DNA of 13,278 nucleotides from Acetatifactor sp. (GTDB lineage Bacteria; Bacillota; Clostridia; Lachnospirales; Lachnospiraceae), in the NCBI GenBank assembly GCA_016293615.1, contig JAEDDX010000064.1:1-13278 (forward strand), given 5' to 3'. The translations under genes and the position numbers were made by a program. The notes beneath the pieces are model-generated. The model did no database searches. It had not been told where the DNA came from and was given only the letters and a program-made list of their open reading frames with translations. Below, in pieces: positions 6,804-13,278 of the stretch; position 1 is the first letter of the stretch; every line of letters starts with the position of its first letter.

Positions 6804-6834
6804 TTGTATTGCAATTCTGAAGACCGTTTATTAT
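6804..6834 (+). promoter_or_regulatory. weak promoter candidate upstream of recD2
   Basis: TATTAT (6829-6834) could be a -10 and TTGTAT (6804-6809) a -35, but the spacing is 19 bp and both hexamers are imperfect. It lies in the AT-rich gap between the glycosylase stop and recD2. Confidence 0.25.
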
Positions 6835-6896
6835 GATGAAAAACACAGGGAATGCCCAAACAGAGGAGATATGATGACAGAAGGGAGGAAGCATCC

Positions 6897-9173
6897 TTGG
6901 TAAAGATTCGATGTGTTGTAGAAAGAATTACCTATCAGAATCCTGAAAACGGATATTCCGTGCTTAAGTGCAGGGTGAAGGATTATGCGGAGCTTGTGCC
7001 GGTAGTCGGCAATCTGCTCGATGCCAATGTCGGTTCCGTCCTTCTGGTTGAGGGCAATTGGAAGGTGGACTCCAAGTATGGCAGACAGTTCTGTGCAGAG
7101 AGCTGGGAAGAAACCTTGCCGGCAACAATCTATGGCATGGAGAAGTATCTTGGTTCCGGACTGATCAAGGGCGTGGGACCGAAGTTTGCGAAACGCATTG
7201 TGCAGAAGTTCGGAATAGATACCTTTGCTGTGATTGAGGATCAGGTAGAGCTTCTGATAGAGGTGGACGGTATTGGAAGCAAGAGGGTACAAATGATTGC
7301 TGAGTCGTGGGAGCGGCAGAAGGAGATCAAAAACATCATGCTCTTTTTGCAGGAGCACCAGGTAAGCTCCTCCTATGCTGCAAAGATATATAAGCAGTAC
7401 GGCAATGACAGCATAGCAGTGATGAAGAAAAATCCGTATCAATTGGCGGATGATATATGGGGCATTGGTTTTAAAACGGCTGACCAGATCGCTTCGAAGC
7501 TCGGATTTGAAAAGGAATCCTATGTCAGACTGAGAAGCGGATTAATGTATACGCTTTCCGAGCTTTCCAACGAAGGGCATGTATATGCTGACAAGCAGCA
7601 GCTCATTGATAAGGCTTCAGAACTTCTGGAGGCTGAACCGGAGACCATCATCATGACGATGGATGATATGATACGGAAAGAGGAATTGATACAGGAGAAA
7701 AGCATTGGTAAGAAAGATGAGACCGGCCGGGAGAGTATTCCGGTCTATTTGCCGCCCTTCTATTATGCAGAAGTGGGAACTGCATTCAAACTAAAAAGAT
7801 TAGCAATGTCTCCCGCAAAGGATAAGCTTTATACAAAACTTCTGGAGGCAAGAAAGGCTACCGGAAATCCGAATCTTTCCGTTAGTATTGATCTGATAGA
7901 AGAAAAGGTTGGCATGAAGTATGATGAGATTCAGGCGGATGCGATCAGACAGGCGGCACTTGCCAAGGTGATGATACTGACGGGAGGGCCGGGTACCGGA
8001 AAAACGACAACGACACACGGCATTATTTCTGCCTACCGGGCATATGGCTTGAAAATCCTGCTTGCTGCGCCTACGGGTCGTGCCGCAAAGCGTATGACGG
8101 AGGCAACGGGGCTTGAAGCGAAGACCATACACAGACTGCTCGAATGCAAGCCGCCCGAAGGGTATCAGAAGAATGAGGAGAATCCCTTGGAGGGAGACGT
8201 ACTGATCGTCGACGAGTGTTCCATGATCGACATTATTTTGATGAATTCCCTCCTTAAGGCAATCCCGCCTACGATGCGGCTGATTCTGGTAGGGGATATC
8301 GATCAGCTTCCGAGTGTCGGCGCGGGAAATGTGTTGAGAGATATCATTGATTCCGGCTCTTTCCCGGTGATCAGACTGACACGGATATTCAGACAGGCAC
8401 AGACCAGCAGAATCATCATGAATGCCCATCGCATCAATGAAGGGAAGATGCCGGATATATCCAATGGCAGGGGAAGCGATTTTTTCTTCACGGAGAATGA
8501 GGATGCAGAGGCGGTAGTAACCAAGATTGTGGATTATGTGAAGAATAAGCTTCCGAATTACTATCATGTGGATGCATCGCAGATTCAGGTATTGACACCG
8601 ATGCAGAGGGGTGTGGTCGGCGCTACGAATTTAAATCTTGCCCTTCAGGAGGCATTAAACCCTCCGGAGCATGAGGTTTTTATGAGAGGCAGGGGCGCAG
8701 TTAACGTTCCCAAGGACTGCCTGCGTCGAAGCGGATTTGCATACCGTGCCGATGATAAAGTGATGCAGATTAAGAATAATTATGACAAAGAAGTCTTTAA
8801 CGGGGATATCGGGATTATCGAATCCGTAAACGCTGAGGACAGATCCCTGAAGGTCGTTTTTGACGGCAGAACGGTAGAATATGATATAACGGAACTGGAC
8901 GAATTGGTTCATGCCTATGCGACAACGATTCACAAAGCCCAGGGAAGCGAATATCCGATTGTTGTCATGCCAATCATGATGAACCATTATGTGATGCTTC
9001 AGAGGAATCTGATCTATACCGGCATCACTAGAGCAAAAAAGATACTTGTTTTAATCGGAGACAGGAAGGCACTACAGTATGCAATCAGAAATGTGACGGT
9101 AACAAAGAGAAATACAATGCTCAAGGAGCGTCTGTTTGATCCACATCTGTCATTGGCGGGAGAACCTGTGTAG
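6897..9173 (+). CDS. recD2: RecD2-type ATP-dependent DNA helicase
   Basis: A 758-residue superfamily 1B 5'-3' helicase, close in size to B. subtilis YrrC. The N-terminal OB-like domain opens VERITYQNPENGYSVLKC. Helix-hairpin-helix repeats (IKGVGPKFAKRIV, VDGIGSKRVQMI) follow near residues 85-130. Motif I is TGGPGTGKTTTT near 362-372, Walker B VLIVDECSMID near 436, and motif III LVGDIDQLPSVGAG near 464. The SH3-insert helicase end carries TTIHKAQGSE near 677 and motif VI YTGITRAKK near 707. RecD2 acts in DNA repair and replication-fork maintenance in bacteria without RecBC. TTG 6897 is preferred: AAGGGAGG at 6881-6888 is 8 nt upstream and the family's conserved sequence starts there. An in-frame ATG at 6852 would add 15 charged residues but has no properly spaced ribosome binding site. 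Confidence 0.95.
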   Translation: MVKIRCVVERITYQNPENGYSVLKCRVKDYAELVPVVGNLLDANVGSVLLVEGNWKVDSKYGRQFCAESWEETLPATIYGMEKYLGSGLIKGVGPKFAKRIVQKFGIDTFAVIEDQVELLIEVDGIGSKRVQMIAESWERQKEIKNIMLFLQEHQVSSSYAAKIYKQYGNDSIAVMKKNPYQLADDIWGIGFKTADQIASKLGFEKESYVRLRSGLMYTLSELSNEGHVYADKQQLIDKASELLEAEPETIIMTMDDMIRKEELIQEKSIGKKDETGRESIPVYLPPFYYAEVGTAFKLKRLAMSPAKDKLYTKLLEARKATGNPNLSVSIDLIEEKVGMKYDEIQADAIRQAALAKVMILTGGPGTGKTTTTHGIISAYRAYGLKILLAAPTGRAAKRMTEATGLEAKTIHRLLECKPPEGYQKNEENPLEGDVLIVDECSMIDIILMNSLLKAIPPTMRLILVGDIDQLPSVGAGNVLRDIIDSGSFPVIRLTRIFRQAQTSRIIMNAHRINEGKMPDISNGRGSDFFFTENEDAEAVVTKIVDYVKNKLPNYYHVDASQIQVLTPMQRGVVGATNLNLALQEALNPPEHEVFMRGRGAVNVPKDCLRRSGFAYRADDKVMQIKNNYDKEVFNGDIGIIESVNAEDRSLKVVFDGRTVEYDITELDELVHAYATTIHKAQGSEYPIVVMPIMMNHYVMLQRNLIYTGITRAKKILVLIGDRKALQYAIRNVTVTKRNTMLKERLFDPHLSLAGEPV

Positions 9174-9354
9174 AACAGGAGTTGGCTGCTGCCGGCAATC
9201 AGACCACACTTGCTTCCGCTGAGAGGAAGTAATCACAAAAAACAGGGTTTACATGAAAGACTAATGTCGCGCGGGCCAGATCCTATACTATGCTGTACTT
9301 GCAAGCCGGGAGAGTCGCAAGTCGAATCTGTGTGAGTTTGTAGAACAGGAAGAG

Positions 9355-9828
9355 TTGATTGAGAAATGGGAAGGGCAGGCGGAGTGCTGCGGAACGCTGG
9401 CACTGAAGCAGCTTTCCGTAGAAAAGTATGAAAAGCGACTGGAAGATTATGCGGAGATTCTAAGAAGCGGTGAGTTCCTTTTCGATGTAAGAAAGAGTGC
9501 ATATTTTAGCGGAACCCTGATGGGCATTCTGGAGTGTGAGGTCGGTGATGAGACCGTCGAGATAGCGAAGCGGCTGACTGAGACGCAGATGCAGTATCAG
9601 AGGCAGTTTGATGAATTCTTCTCCCATAATACGGTCAACACCAAAGCAGAGGGATATATCTGCGGTTACGACCCGATGAATCAGATCCGGCTGGGGGATA
9701 GAATTCTTGCCAAGTACTTTATTGCGATTCACAGCAACGGTGTTATAATCAAACTGACAGGTCCGGTTGTGGTCGAGATGCAGGAAGGCTCCCCGAATCT
9801 GACGGAAGGCTATTATACCATTGTATAA
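9355..9828 (+). CDS. unrecognised protein, possibly 5'-truncated
   Basis: From TTG 9355 the frame encodes 157 residues, mostly soluble and rich in Glu and Lys, with no signal peptide or membrane segment. The second half alternates hydrophobic strands (AKYFIAIHSNGVIIKL, GPVVVEMQEG), suggesting a small beta-rich domain after an alpha-helical N-terminal half; I recognise no family. The start is doubtful: there is no ATG, and AGGA at 9347-9350 is only 4 nt from the TTG. The same frame stays open and protein-like back to 9265 (ending SNLCEFVEQEELI), where a TAA ends it without a usable start. This suggests the gene lost its 5' end or carries a frameshift. It lies between recD2 and a decayed transporter gene, in keeping with local erosion. 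Confidence 0.5.
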   Translation: MIEKWEGQAECCGTLALKQLSVEKYEKRLEDYAEILRSGEFLFDVRKSAYFSGTLMGILECEVGDETVEIAKRLTETQMQYQRQFDEFFSHNTVNTKAEGYICGYDPMNQIRLGDRILAKYFIAIHSNGVIIKLTGPVVVEMQEGSPNLTEGYYTIV

Positions 9829-9870
9829 AAACAGTGTTTCCAAAGCATATGCCAACAAAGGAGTACGAAA

Positions 9871-10624
9871 ATGTTTGCGTTGATTCTGATCATATATCTT
9901 GCATTTATTTCGTTGGGACTGCCTGATTCATTACTGGGTTCTGCCTGGCCTGCCATGCATGTGGCATTGGATGTTCCATTGTCCTATATGGGTGTCGTAT
10001 CAACGACTGTAATCTTTTGTACGATCGTTTCAAGTCTTTGTTCCGAACGCATTATCAACAGGTTTGGAACAGGATTGGTGACATCATTGAGTGTGTTGAT
10101 GAGTGCGGTGGGACTGTTCGGCTATTCTGTGACCCATTCTCTGGTAACTCTCTGCCTGTGGGCTATCCCATATGGTCTGGGAGCGGGAGCGGTGGACGCA
10201 GCGCTGTTTTTTGCGGGTATTACAGCCGGAAGACTTTTGAGTGGATTTGTATCCGAAAGATTAGGAAGCAGGAAACTGATACGAATCGGTTTTGCGATTC
10301 TGATGAGCGGCATTCTCTGCGTGATGCTTCCCTCTGAACAGGTGGGGCTTACTTTGCTGGGGTTGGTGATTGCCGGGGTAGGGTGTGCGCCGGTTTATCC
10401 GTCATTGATTCATTCTGTGCCATCCTTCTTCGGAACAGAACATTCACAGGCTGTCATAGGTCTGCAAATGGCCTTCTCATGCGCTGCCGCCGCAATTATG
10501 CCGCCATTCTTTGGAGTGATAGCGGGTTTTTGGATTATGGATTTATCCTTTTTACATCGCGCTATTCTTATGCGCAACAGTTGCGGGATTTGAAATACTA
10601 TGTAAACAAATATCGCAAAAGTGA
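9871..10624 (+). pseudogene. MFS transporter, internally deleted and frameshifted
   Basis: The ATG at 9871 has AAGGAG 8 nt upstream. The start is a normal MFS N-terminus: four hydrophobic helices to about residue 112, ending YGLGAGAVDAAL. The next residues, FFAGITAGRLLSGF, belong to the region around helix 8, so about 130-150 residues (helices 5-7) are missing with the frame kept; the join is near 10204-10207. A second lesion lies at 10527-10531: reading through five Ts gives a short nonsense tail ending at 10593. With four Ts the frame continues as FGLWIYPFYIALFLCATVAG (helix 12) to TGA at 10622-10624. The intact relative would be roughly 390 residues with 12 helices and the substrate is unknown. 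Two independent lesions make function unlikely. Confidence 0.88.
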
Positions 10625-10718
10625 CGAAGATTTGGAAAAGCCGTCGGCTCGGTAAATTATGTAAGAAGGCATGCAGGTGTATCATATAAAAACTGAAGCA
10701 GGCAGTGTGAGAGGTTGT

Positions 10719-10759
10719 ACTCCCGGTTTTGGACAAGCGGTTCCAAACCGGGAGTTTTT
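10719..10759 (+). terminator. intrinsic terminator
   Basis: ACTCCCGGTTTTGG (10719-10732) pairs with CCAAACCGGGAGT (10743-10755) with one bulged T. The loop is 10 nt, and a T-run continues to 10759. It closes transcription from the MFS pseudogene region and isolates the acyltransferase operon. Confidence 0.92.
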
Positions 10760-10790
10760 CTATGCCCGTGCTGCAATGGGGTAACTTTGA

Positions 10791-10820
10791 ACCATTCATG
10801 TGTCATTCTTTACCGTTTAT
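10791..10820 (+). promoter_or_regulatory. putative LytTR regulator binding site (two direct repeats)
   Basis: ACCATTCAT (10791-10799) and ACCGTTTAT (10812-10820) are 9-bp direct repeats, identical at 7 positions and separated by exactly 12 bp, so they lie two helical turns apart on one face. The second copy fits the published LytTR consensus (T/A, A/C, C/A, GTT, N, A/G, T/G) at every position; the first departs only at the G. The site ends 10 bp before the -35 of the operon that itself encodes a LytTR protein, the usual position for activation by this family. Autoregulation is inferred. Confidence 0.65.
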
Positions 10821-10830
10821 TTGAGAAGTG

Positions 10831-10859
10831 TTGAGTACATTCCCTGCACGTGATAGAGT
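10831..10859 (+). promoter_or_regulatory. promoter of the acyltransferase-LytTR-DUF3021 operon
   Basis: TTGAGT (10831-10836) as -35 and TAGAGT (10854-10859) as -10 are 17 bp apart, with TG one base before the -10 (TGATAGAGT). Both hexamers are imperfect, as expected for a promoter that needs an activator, and the LytTR-type repeats lie immediately upstream. The ribosome binding site AGGGAGG follows at 10884-10890. Confidence 0.6.
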
Positions 10860-10897
10860 AACGGCAAGTTACAGAAAAGTGACAGGGAGGTAGTATC

Positions 10898-12049
10898 ATG
10901 GAAAGCAGAGAAAGAAAGTATTATCTGGATAACATTCGCTGGATGACAGTGATTCTGGTGATGGTCTATCATGTGGTTTACATTTTTAACAGTCAGGGAG
11001 TACTGTCGAATTTCAGTGTGCAGGGAATCGAACTGTTAGACGGATTCCTTTATATCGTATATCCCTGGTTCATGACGATCCTGTTCGTTGTGGCGGGAGT
11101 CTGCGCCAGACATGCACTTTGCTTTAGAACCCAGAAAGAGTTTATCCGGAACCGGTTCAAACGACTGCTTGTTCCGTCCGTTTTTGTGATTTTGCTGTTT
11201 GGCTGGGTGTCCGGCTGGGTGACTGACTATTACACGGATCTGTTTCAGGGGAATGGAGCAGAGATTCCCGGTGTGCTGAAATATCTGATCTATTGCATGA
11301 CCGGCGTGGGTCCTATGTGGTTTGCAAGAGAACTGTTTCTGGCATCCGTTGTTTTATTGCTTGTGCTCAAACTGGACAAAAAGAACCGGCTGTGTATTCT
11401 TTGCGACCGTATGAAATGGTGGGGATTTGTCCTCCTGTTCTTCAGCTTCTGGTGCAGCGCTTTTTTGCTGAACACTCCTTTGATTGAAGTTTATCGGAAC
11501 GGAATCTATGTGAATTGCTTTTTGATGGGCTATTATGTGTTTTCGAACGAAAGACATCTGGAATGTCTGGAAAAGGTCAGAACATTCCTGGTAACGGGCG
11601 CTGTAATCTGCATGGCCGGTTATTATCTGTATATCCGTCTGATCATAGAGCCGCAGGCTACGGACAATATTATGACAACGGTTGCCTATACTTCAAAGTC
11701 TGTATTGCAGCATCCGTTTACGAATATTTATGCGTGGGTAATGATGTTGGCGATCTTCTCCGTGGCGCGAAAATGGCTGAATTTCCACAATGGCTTCAGT
11801 ACCTTCATGACACGGGCGAACTTCGGATACTATTCCCTGCACTATCCCTGCCTGATGGTGGTGGCGTTCCTGACATTGGAAAAACTGCATTTGCCGATAG
11901 GTGCTTGCTATGCGCTCAATCTTTTTGGTATGATGTTATTAACAACGCTTCTATACATAGTTGTATCCGGGCTTCCTGTGGTAAGTACACTTGTGCTTGG
12001 AACGACGCCAAGAGGGAAAACAGATGCAGGTAAAGGCAGTCATTCATGA
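10898..12049 (+). CDS. integral membrane acyltransferase (acyltransferase-3 family)
   Basis: A 383-residue polytopic membrane protein of PF01757. It opens YYLDNIRWMTVILVMVYH, with the family's conserved histidine at H25, the position of the essential His of OafA-type enzymes. An Arg-rich RNRFKRLLVP motif follows near residues 84-93, as in the family, and about ten hydrophobic helices cover the rest. Such proteins move acyl groups (usually acetyl) across the membrane onto surface glycans, peptidoglycan or lipids; the acceptor here is unknown. No SGNH hydrolase domain is fused. AGGGAGG (10884-10890) is well placed for ATG 10898. The last 26 nt overlap the LytTR gene start, so translation is probably coupled and the regulator and enzyme are made together. 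Confidence 0.9.
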   Translation: MESRERKYYLDNIRWMTVILVMVYHVVYIFNSQGVLSNFSVQGIELLDGFLYIVYPWFMTILFVVAGVCARHALCFRTQKEFIRNRFKRLLVPSVFVILLFGWVSGWVTDYYTDLFQGNGAEIPGVLKYLIYCMTGVGPMWFARELFLASVVLLLVLKLDKKNRLCILCDRMKWWGFVLLFFSFWCSAFLLNTPLIEVYRNGIYVNCFLMGYYVFSNERHLECLEKVRTFLVTGAVICMAGYYLYIRLIIEPQATDNIMTTVAYTSKSVLQHPFTNIYAWVMMLAIFSVARKWLNFHNGFSTFMTRANFGYYSLHYPCLMVVAFLTLEKLHLPIGACYALNLFGMMLLTTLLYIVVSGLPVVSTLVLGTTPRGKTDAGKGSHS

Positions 12050-12467
12050 AAAATATAAAGAAACAGAGATCCATGTCTGCAGTGGCGAGTTAGACGGTAC
12101 GACCCGGAAATTGGTGGATGAGCTTTCTGAATTTGTAAATACCGGACTTCCGGTTCAGAGACAAAACGGTGACAAAACAGTGATTCACGAAAAGGATGTC
12201 ATCTGCTTTTTTTCGGAAGGACAGAAGGTATTCGCCAGGACAGCGAAGGAAATCTATGCGGTTCCAAAGAGACTTTACGAATTGGAAGACAACCTGAATG
12301 AGAAGCTGTTCTTCCGCAGCTCTAAGTCAGAGATCATAAATCTGAAGCAGATTCAAAGGCTTGATATGAGCCTGTCGGGAACCATTCGCGTGATTATGAA
12401 GGATGGCAGCGAGACTTATACTTCAAGACGAAATGTAGTAAAACTGAAAAAAGTCTTGGGAATTTAG
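12024..12467 (+). CDS. LytTR-domain DNA-binding transcriptional regulator
   Basis: A 147-residue protein made of a short N-terminal region and a LytTR domain (PF04397) from about residue 50 to the end. The typical ending is visible: LFFRSSKSEIINLKQI, then IRVIMKDGSETYTSRRNVVKLKKVLG. It has no receiver domain, so it is not a classical two-component response regulator; this architecture is that of LytTR proteins controlled by a membrane partner. ATG 12024 is chosen because AGAGGG (12011-12016) is 7 nt upstream; the in-frame ATG at 11991 would add 11 residues lying inside the acyltransferase gene. It overlaps the acyltransferase gene by 26 nt and is followed 16 nt later by the DUF3021 gene. It probably binds the repeats at 10791-10820. 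Confidence 0.93.
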   Translation: MQVKAVIHEKYKETEIHVCSGELDGTTRKLVDELSEFVNTGLPVQRQNGDKTVIHEKDVICFFSEGQKVFARTAKEIYAVPKRLYELEDNLNEKLFFRSSKSEIINLKQIQRLDMSLSGTIRVIMKDGSETYTSRRNVVKLKKVLGI

Positions 12468-12483
12468 GGAAAGGAAACGCACT

Positions 12484-12957
12484 ATGTTGAAAAGAATTTT
12501 TACCGGCTTTGTATATACGGCAGGGATTGCGATGATGTGTAATTTAGTGATTGAACTGTTAGTACGCAGTATCACAGGGTTTGACTATTCACCGATTACC
12601 CCGGAATACATCGCAATGTTTCCCTCTGTGACCGTTGCTTATTCCGTGGATCTGCTGCTTTACGGGGTGATCGGAATGGCCTTCTCAGGTTTTTTGTTTC
12701 TATATGAGAATGAAAGAATCGGTTTCGTTCTTCAGAACATCCTATACTGTGTTCTGACAGGAATGGTCTGGATTCCCATCATTACTTTTTTGTGGCAGCT
12801 GTGGAGATATCCGGAGGCACTCATAATCACAGTCCTTTGCTTCGTCGGTACGAATATCATCATGATGGTCTTGGGGTATCGAATCACCAGGAAAAATATT
12901 GAGGAAGTAAACAGAGCACTCGGCGTGGAAACTCTTGCGGATGAGAACAGGATTTGA
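12484..12957 (+). CDS. DUF3021 membrane protein, likely partner of the LytTR regulator
   Basis: A 157-residue protein with four predicted membrane segments near residues 7-28, 48-75, 80-105 and 110-133, then a short charged cytoplasmic tail (RKNIEEVNRALG). Length, topology and position directly after a stand-alone LytTR gene fit the DUF3021 family (PF11457). LytTR plus small membrane protein pairs such as HdrRM and BrsRM of Streptococcus mutans form regulatory systems in which the membrane protein holds the regulator inactive; applying that to this DUF3021 protein is inference. AAGGA at 12471-12475 is 8 nt before ATG 12484. It is the last gene of the operon, and no clear terminator follows. 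Confidence 0.87.
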   Translation: MLKRIFTGFVYTAGIAMMCNLVIELLVRSITGFDYSPITPEYIAMFPSVTVAYSVDLLLYGVIGMAFSGFLFLYENERIGFVLQNILYCVLTGMVWIPIITFLWQLWRYPEALIITVLCFVGTNIIMMVLGYRITRKNIEEVNRALGVETLADENRI

Positions 12958-13278
12958 AATGAAGAACGGTGAGAATGCCCCGGAAGGTGATTTTTGTGGG
13001 CATATCAGGTCAGGTTTTTCAGATAAGAGTTCAAAACCGGAAGCTTTTGTGATATACTTCCTTGTAGGATAAAGGCCTGTGGCAGATTTGTGTCTGAAAG
13101 GATGAACTGGTTGCTGCAATGGTTCAAGTTTCCTCTCCGTTAAGCAGTGACGGAACAATGCCCTGCGTGATGCGTTTTGAGGCAGTGGAACCGGCGATGG
13201 TTCAGAAAGTAATCCGGAATCAATTCTAGTATAACGTAAAATAATTAGCTAGACCGATTCTGCTTTACCAAAATCGTC
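12958..13278 (+). other. 320-base region without a convincing gene
   Basis: ATGCCC (12975-12980) and GGGCAT (12998-13003) can form a weak hairpin with a 17-nt loop, too loose for a standard terminator though a T-run follows at 13014-13018. A short frame at 13119-13229 (ATG, 36 codons, ending VQKVIRNQF) reads like protein but has no ribosome binding site at a useful distance and no recognised family; it may be a gene remnant. The last 50 bases are AT-rich without a good promoter. Nothing else was seen. Confidence 0.5.
13030..13058 (+). promoter_or_regulatory. promoter candidate in the right-hand intergenic region
   Basis: TTCAAA (13030-13035) and TATACT (13053-13058) are 17 bp apart. The -10 is good and the -35 moderate. 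It points right, toward the small frame at 13119 or a gene beyond the window. Confidence 0.35.

Noticed and set aside
6852..6896. Upstream ATG start for recD2
   Set aside because: AGGG is only 1 nt from this ATG; AAGGGAGG is 8 nt from TTG 6897 and family sequence similarity starts there. Not fully excluded.
7800..8567. 255-codon open frame on the - strand inside recD2
   Set aside because: It lies wholly antisense to the conserved helicase core; its Arg/His-rich, unstructured translation is a codon-bias shadow.
9169..9350. 12-bp direct repeat TGTAGAACAGGA at 9169-9180 and 9339-9350
   Set aside because: It looked like target-site or recombination repeats, but several 12-bp matches are expected by chance in a window this long and no mobile gene lies between.
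10383..10655. 90-codon frame over the end of the MFS gene
   Set aside because: The true continuation of the transporter is the other shifted frame, which encodes the hydrophobic helix 12 and stops at 10624.
11515..12033. 172-codon + strand frame overlapping the acyltransferase gene
   Set aside because: Alternate-frame shadow; the acyltransferase frame shows membrane helices and family motifs throughout.
1..13278. CRISPR array, tRNA, rRNA, insertion sequence or phage genes
   Set aside because: No regularly spaced repeats, cloverleaf-like sequences, transposase or integrase motifs were seen on either strand.

Overview
The window looks like a chromosomal segment from a low-to-mid GC Gram-positive anaerobe of the Clostridia, probably Lachnospiraceae. 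The reasons are strong AGGAGG-type ribosome binding sites, occasional TTG starts, compact U-tract terminators, and the families present (COG3044 ABC-class ATPase, DUF3795, RecD2 of the YrrC type, LytTR paired with DUF3021). All convincing genes lie on the + strand. No rRNA, tRNA, CRISPR array, insertion sequence or phage gene was found. Taxonomy is inferred from gene style only.

Layout. Bases 1-413 hold a possible 25-codon ORF, a strong intrinsic terminator (174-203) and a hairpin-rich non-coding stretch that resembles a dispersed repeat. Next comes a COG3044 ATPase (414-2123). A good extended -10 promoter and a leader of about 125 nt precede an APH/RdoA-like phosphotransferase (2332-3279). 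A two-domain GyrI-like plus DUF3795 cysteine-rich protein follows (3371-4240). Then comes a likely co-transcribed pair, a sugar phosphate isomerase/epimerase-like TIM barrel (4343-5113) and an Old Yellow Enzyme-type flavin oxidoreductase with a C-terminal cysteine cluster (5128-6222). Two DNA metabolism genes come next: a family-6-type DNA-deoxyinosine glycosylase (6281-6781) and the RecD2 helicase (6897-9173, probably from a TTG).

The stretch 9174-10718 looks eroded. It holds an unrecognised ORF lacking an ATG, whose open frame runs upstream of any good start (9355-9828). After it lies an MFS transporter pseudogene (9871-10624) that has lost about three transmembrane helices by an in-frame deletion and is also frameshifted near its end by one extra T in a T-run.

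After a clear terminator (10719-10759) begins a self-contained operon: a membrane acyltransferase-3 protein (10898-12049), a LytTR DNA-binding regulator (12024-12467, overlapping by 26 nt) and a DUF3021 four-helix membrane protein (12484-12957). Directly upstream of its promoter are two 9-bp direct repeats, ACCATTCAT and ACCGTTTAT, separated by exactly 12 bp, which is the arrangement bound by LytTR-domain regulators. The most interesting reading of the window is therefore an autoregulated LytTR/membrane-partner module that controls a cell-surface acyltransferase. The final 320 bases hold no convincing gene.
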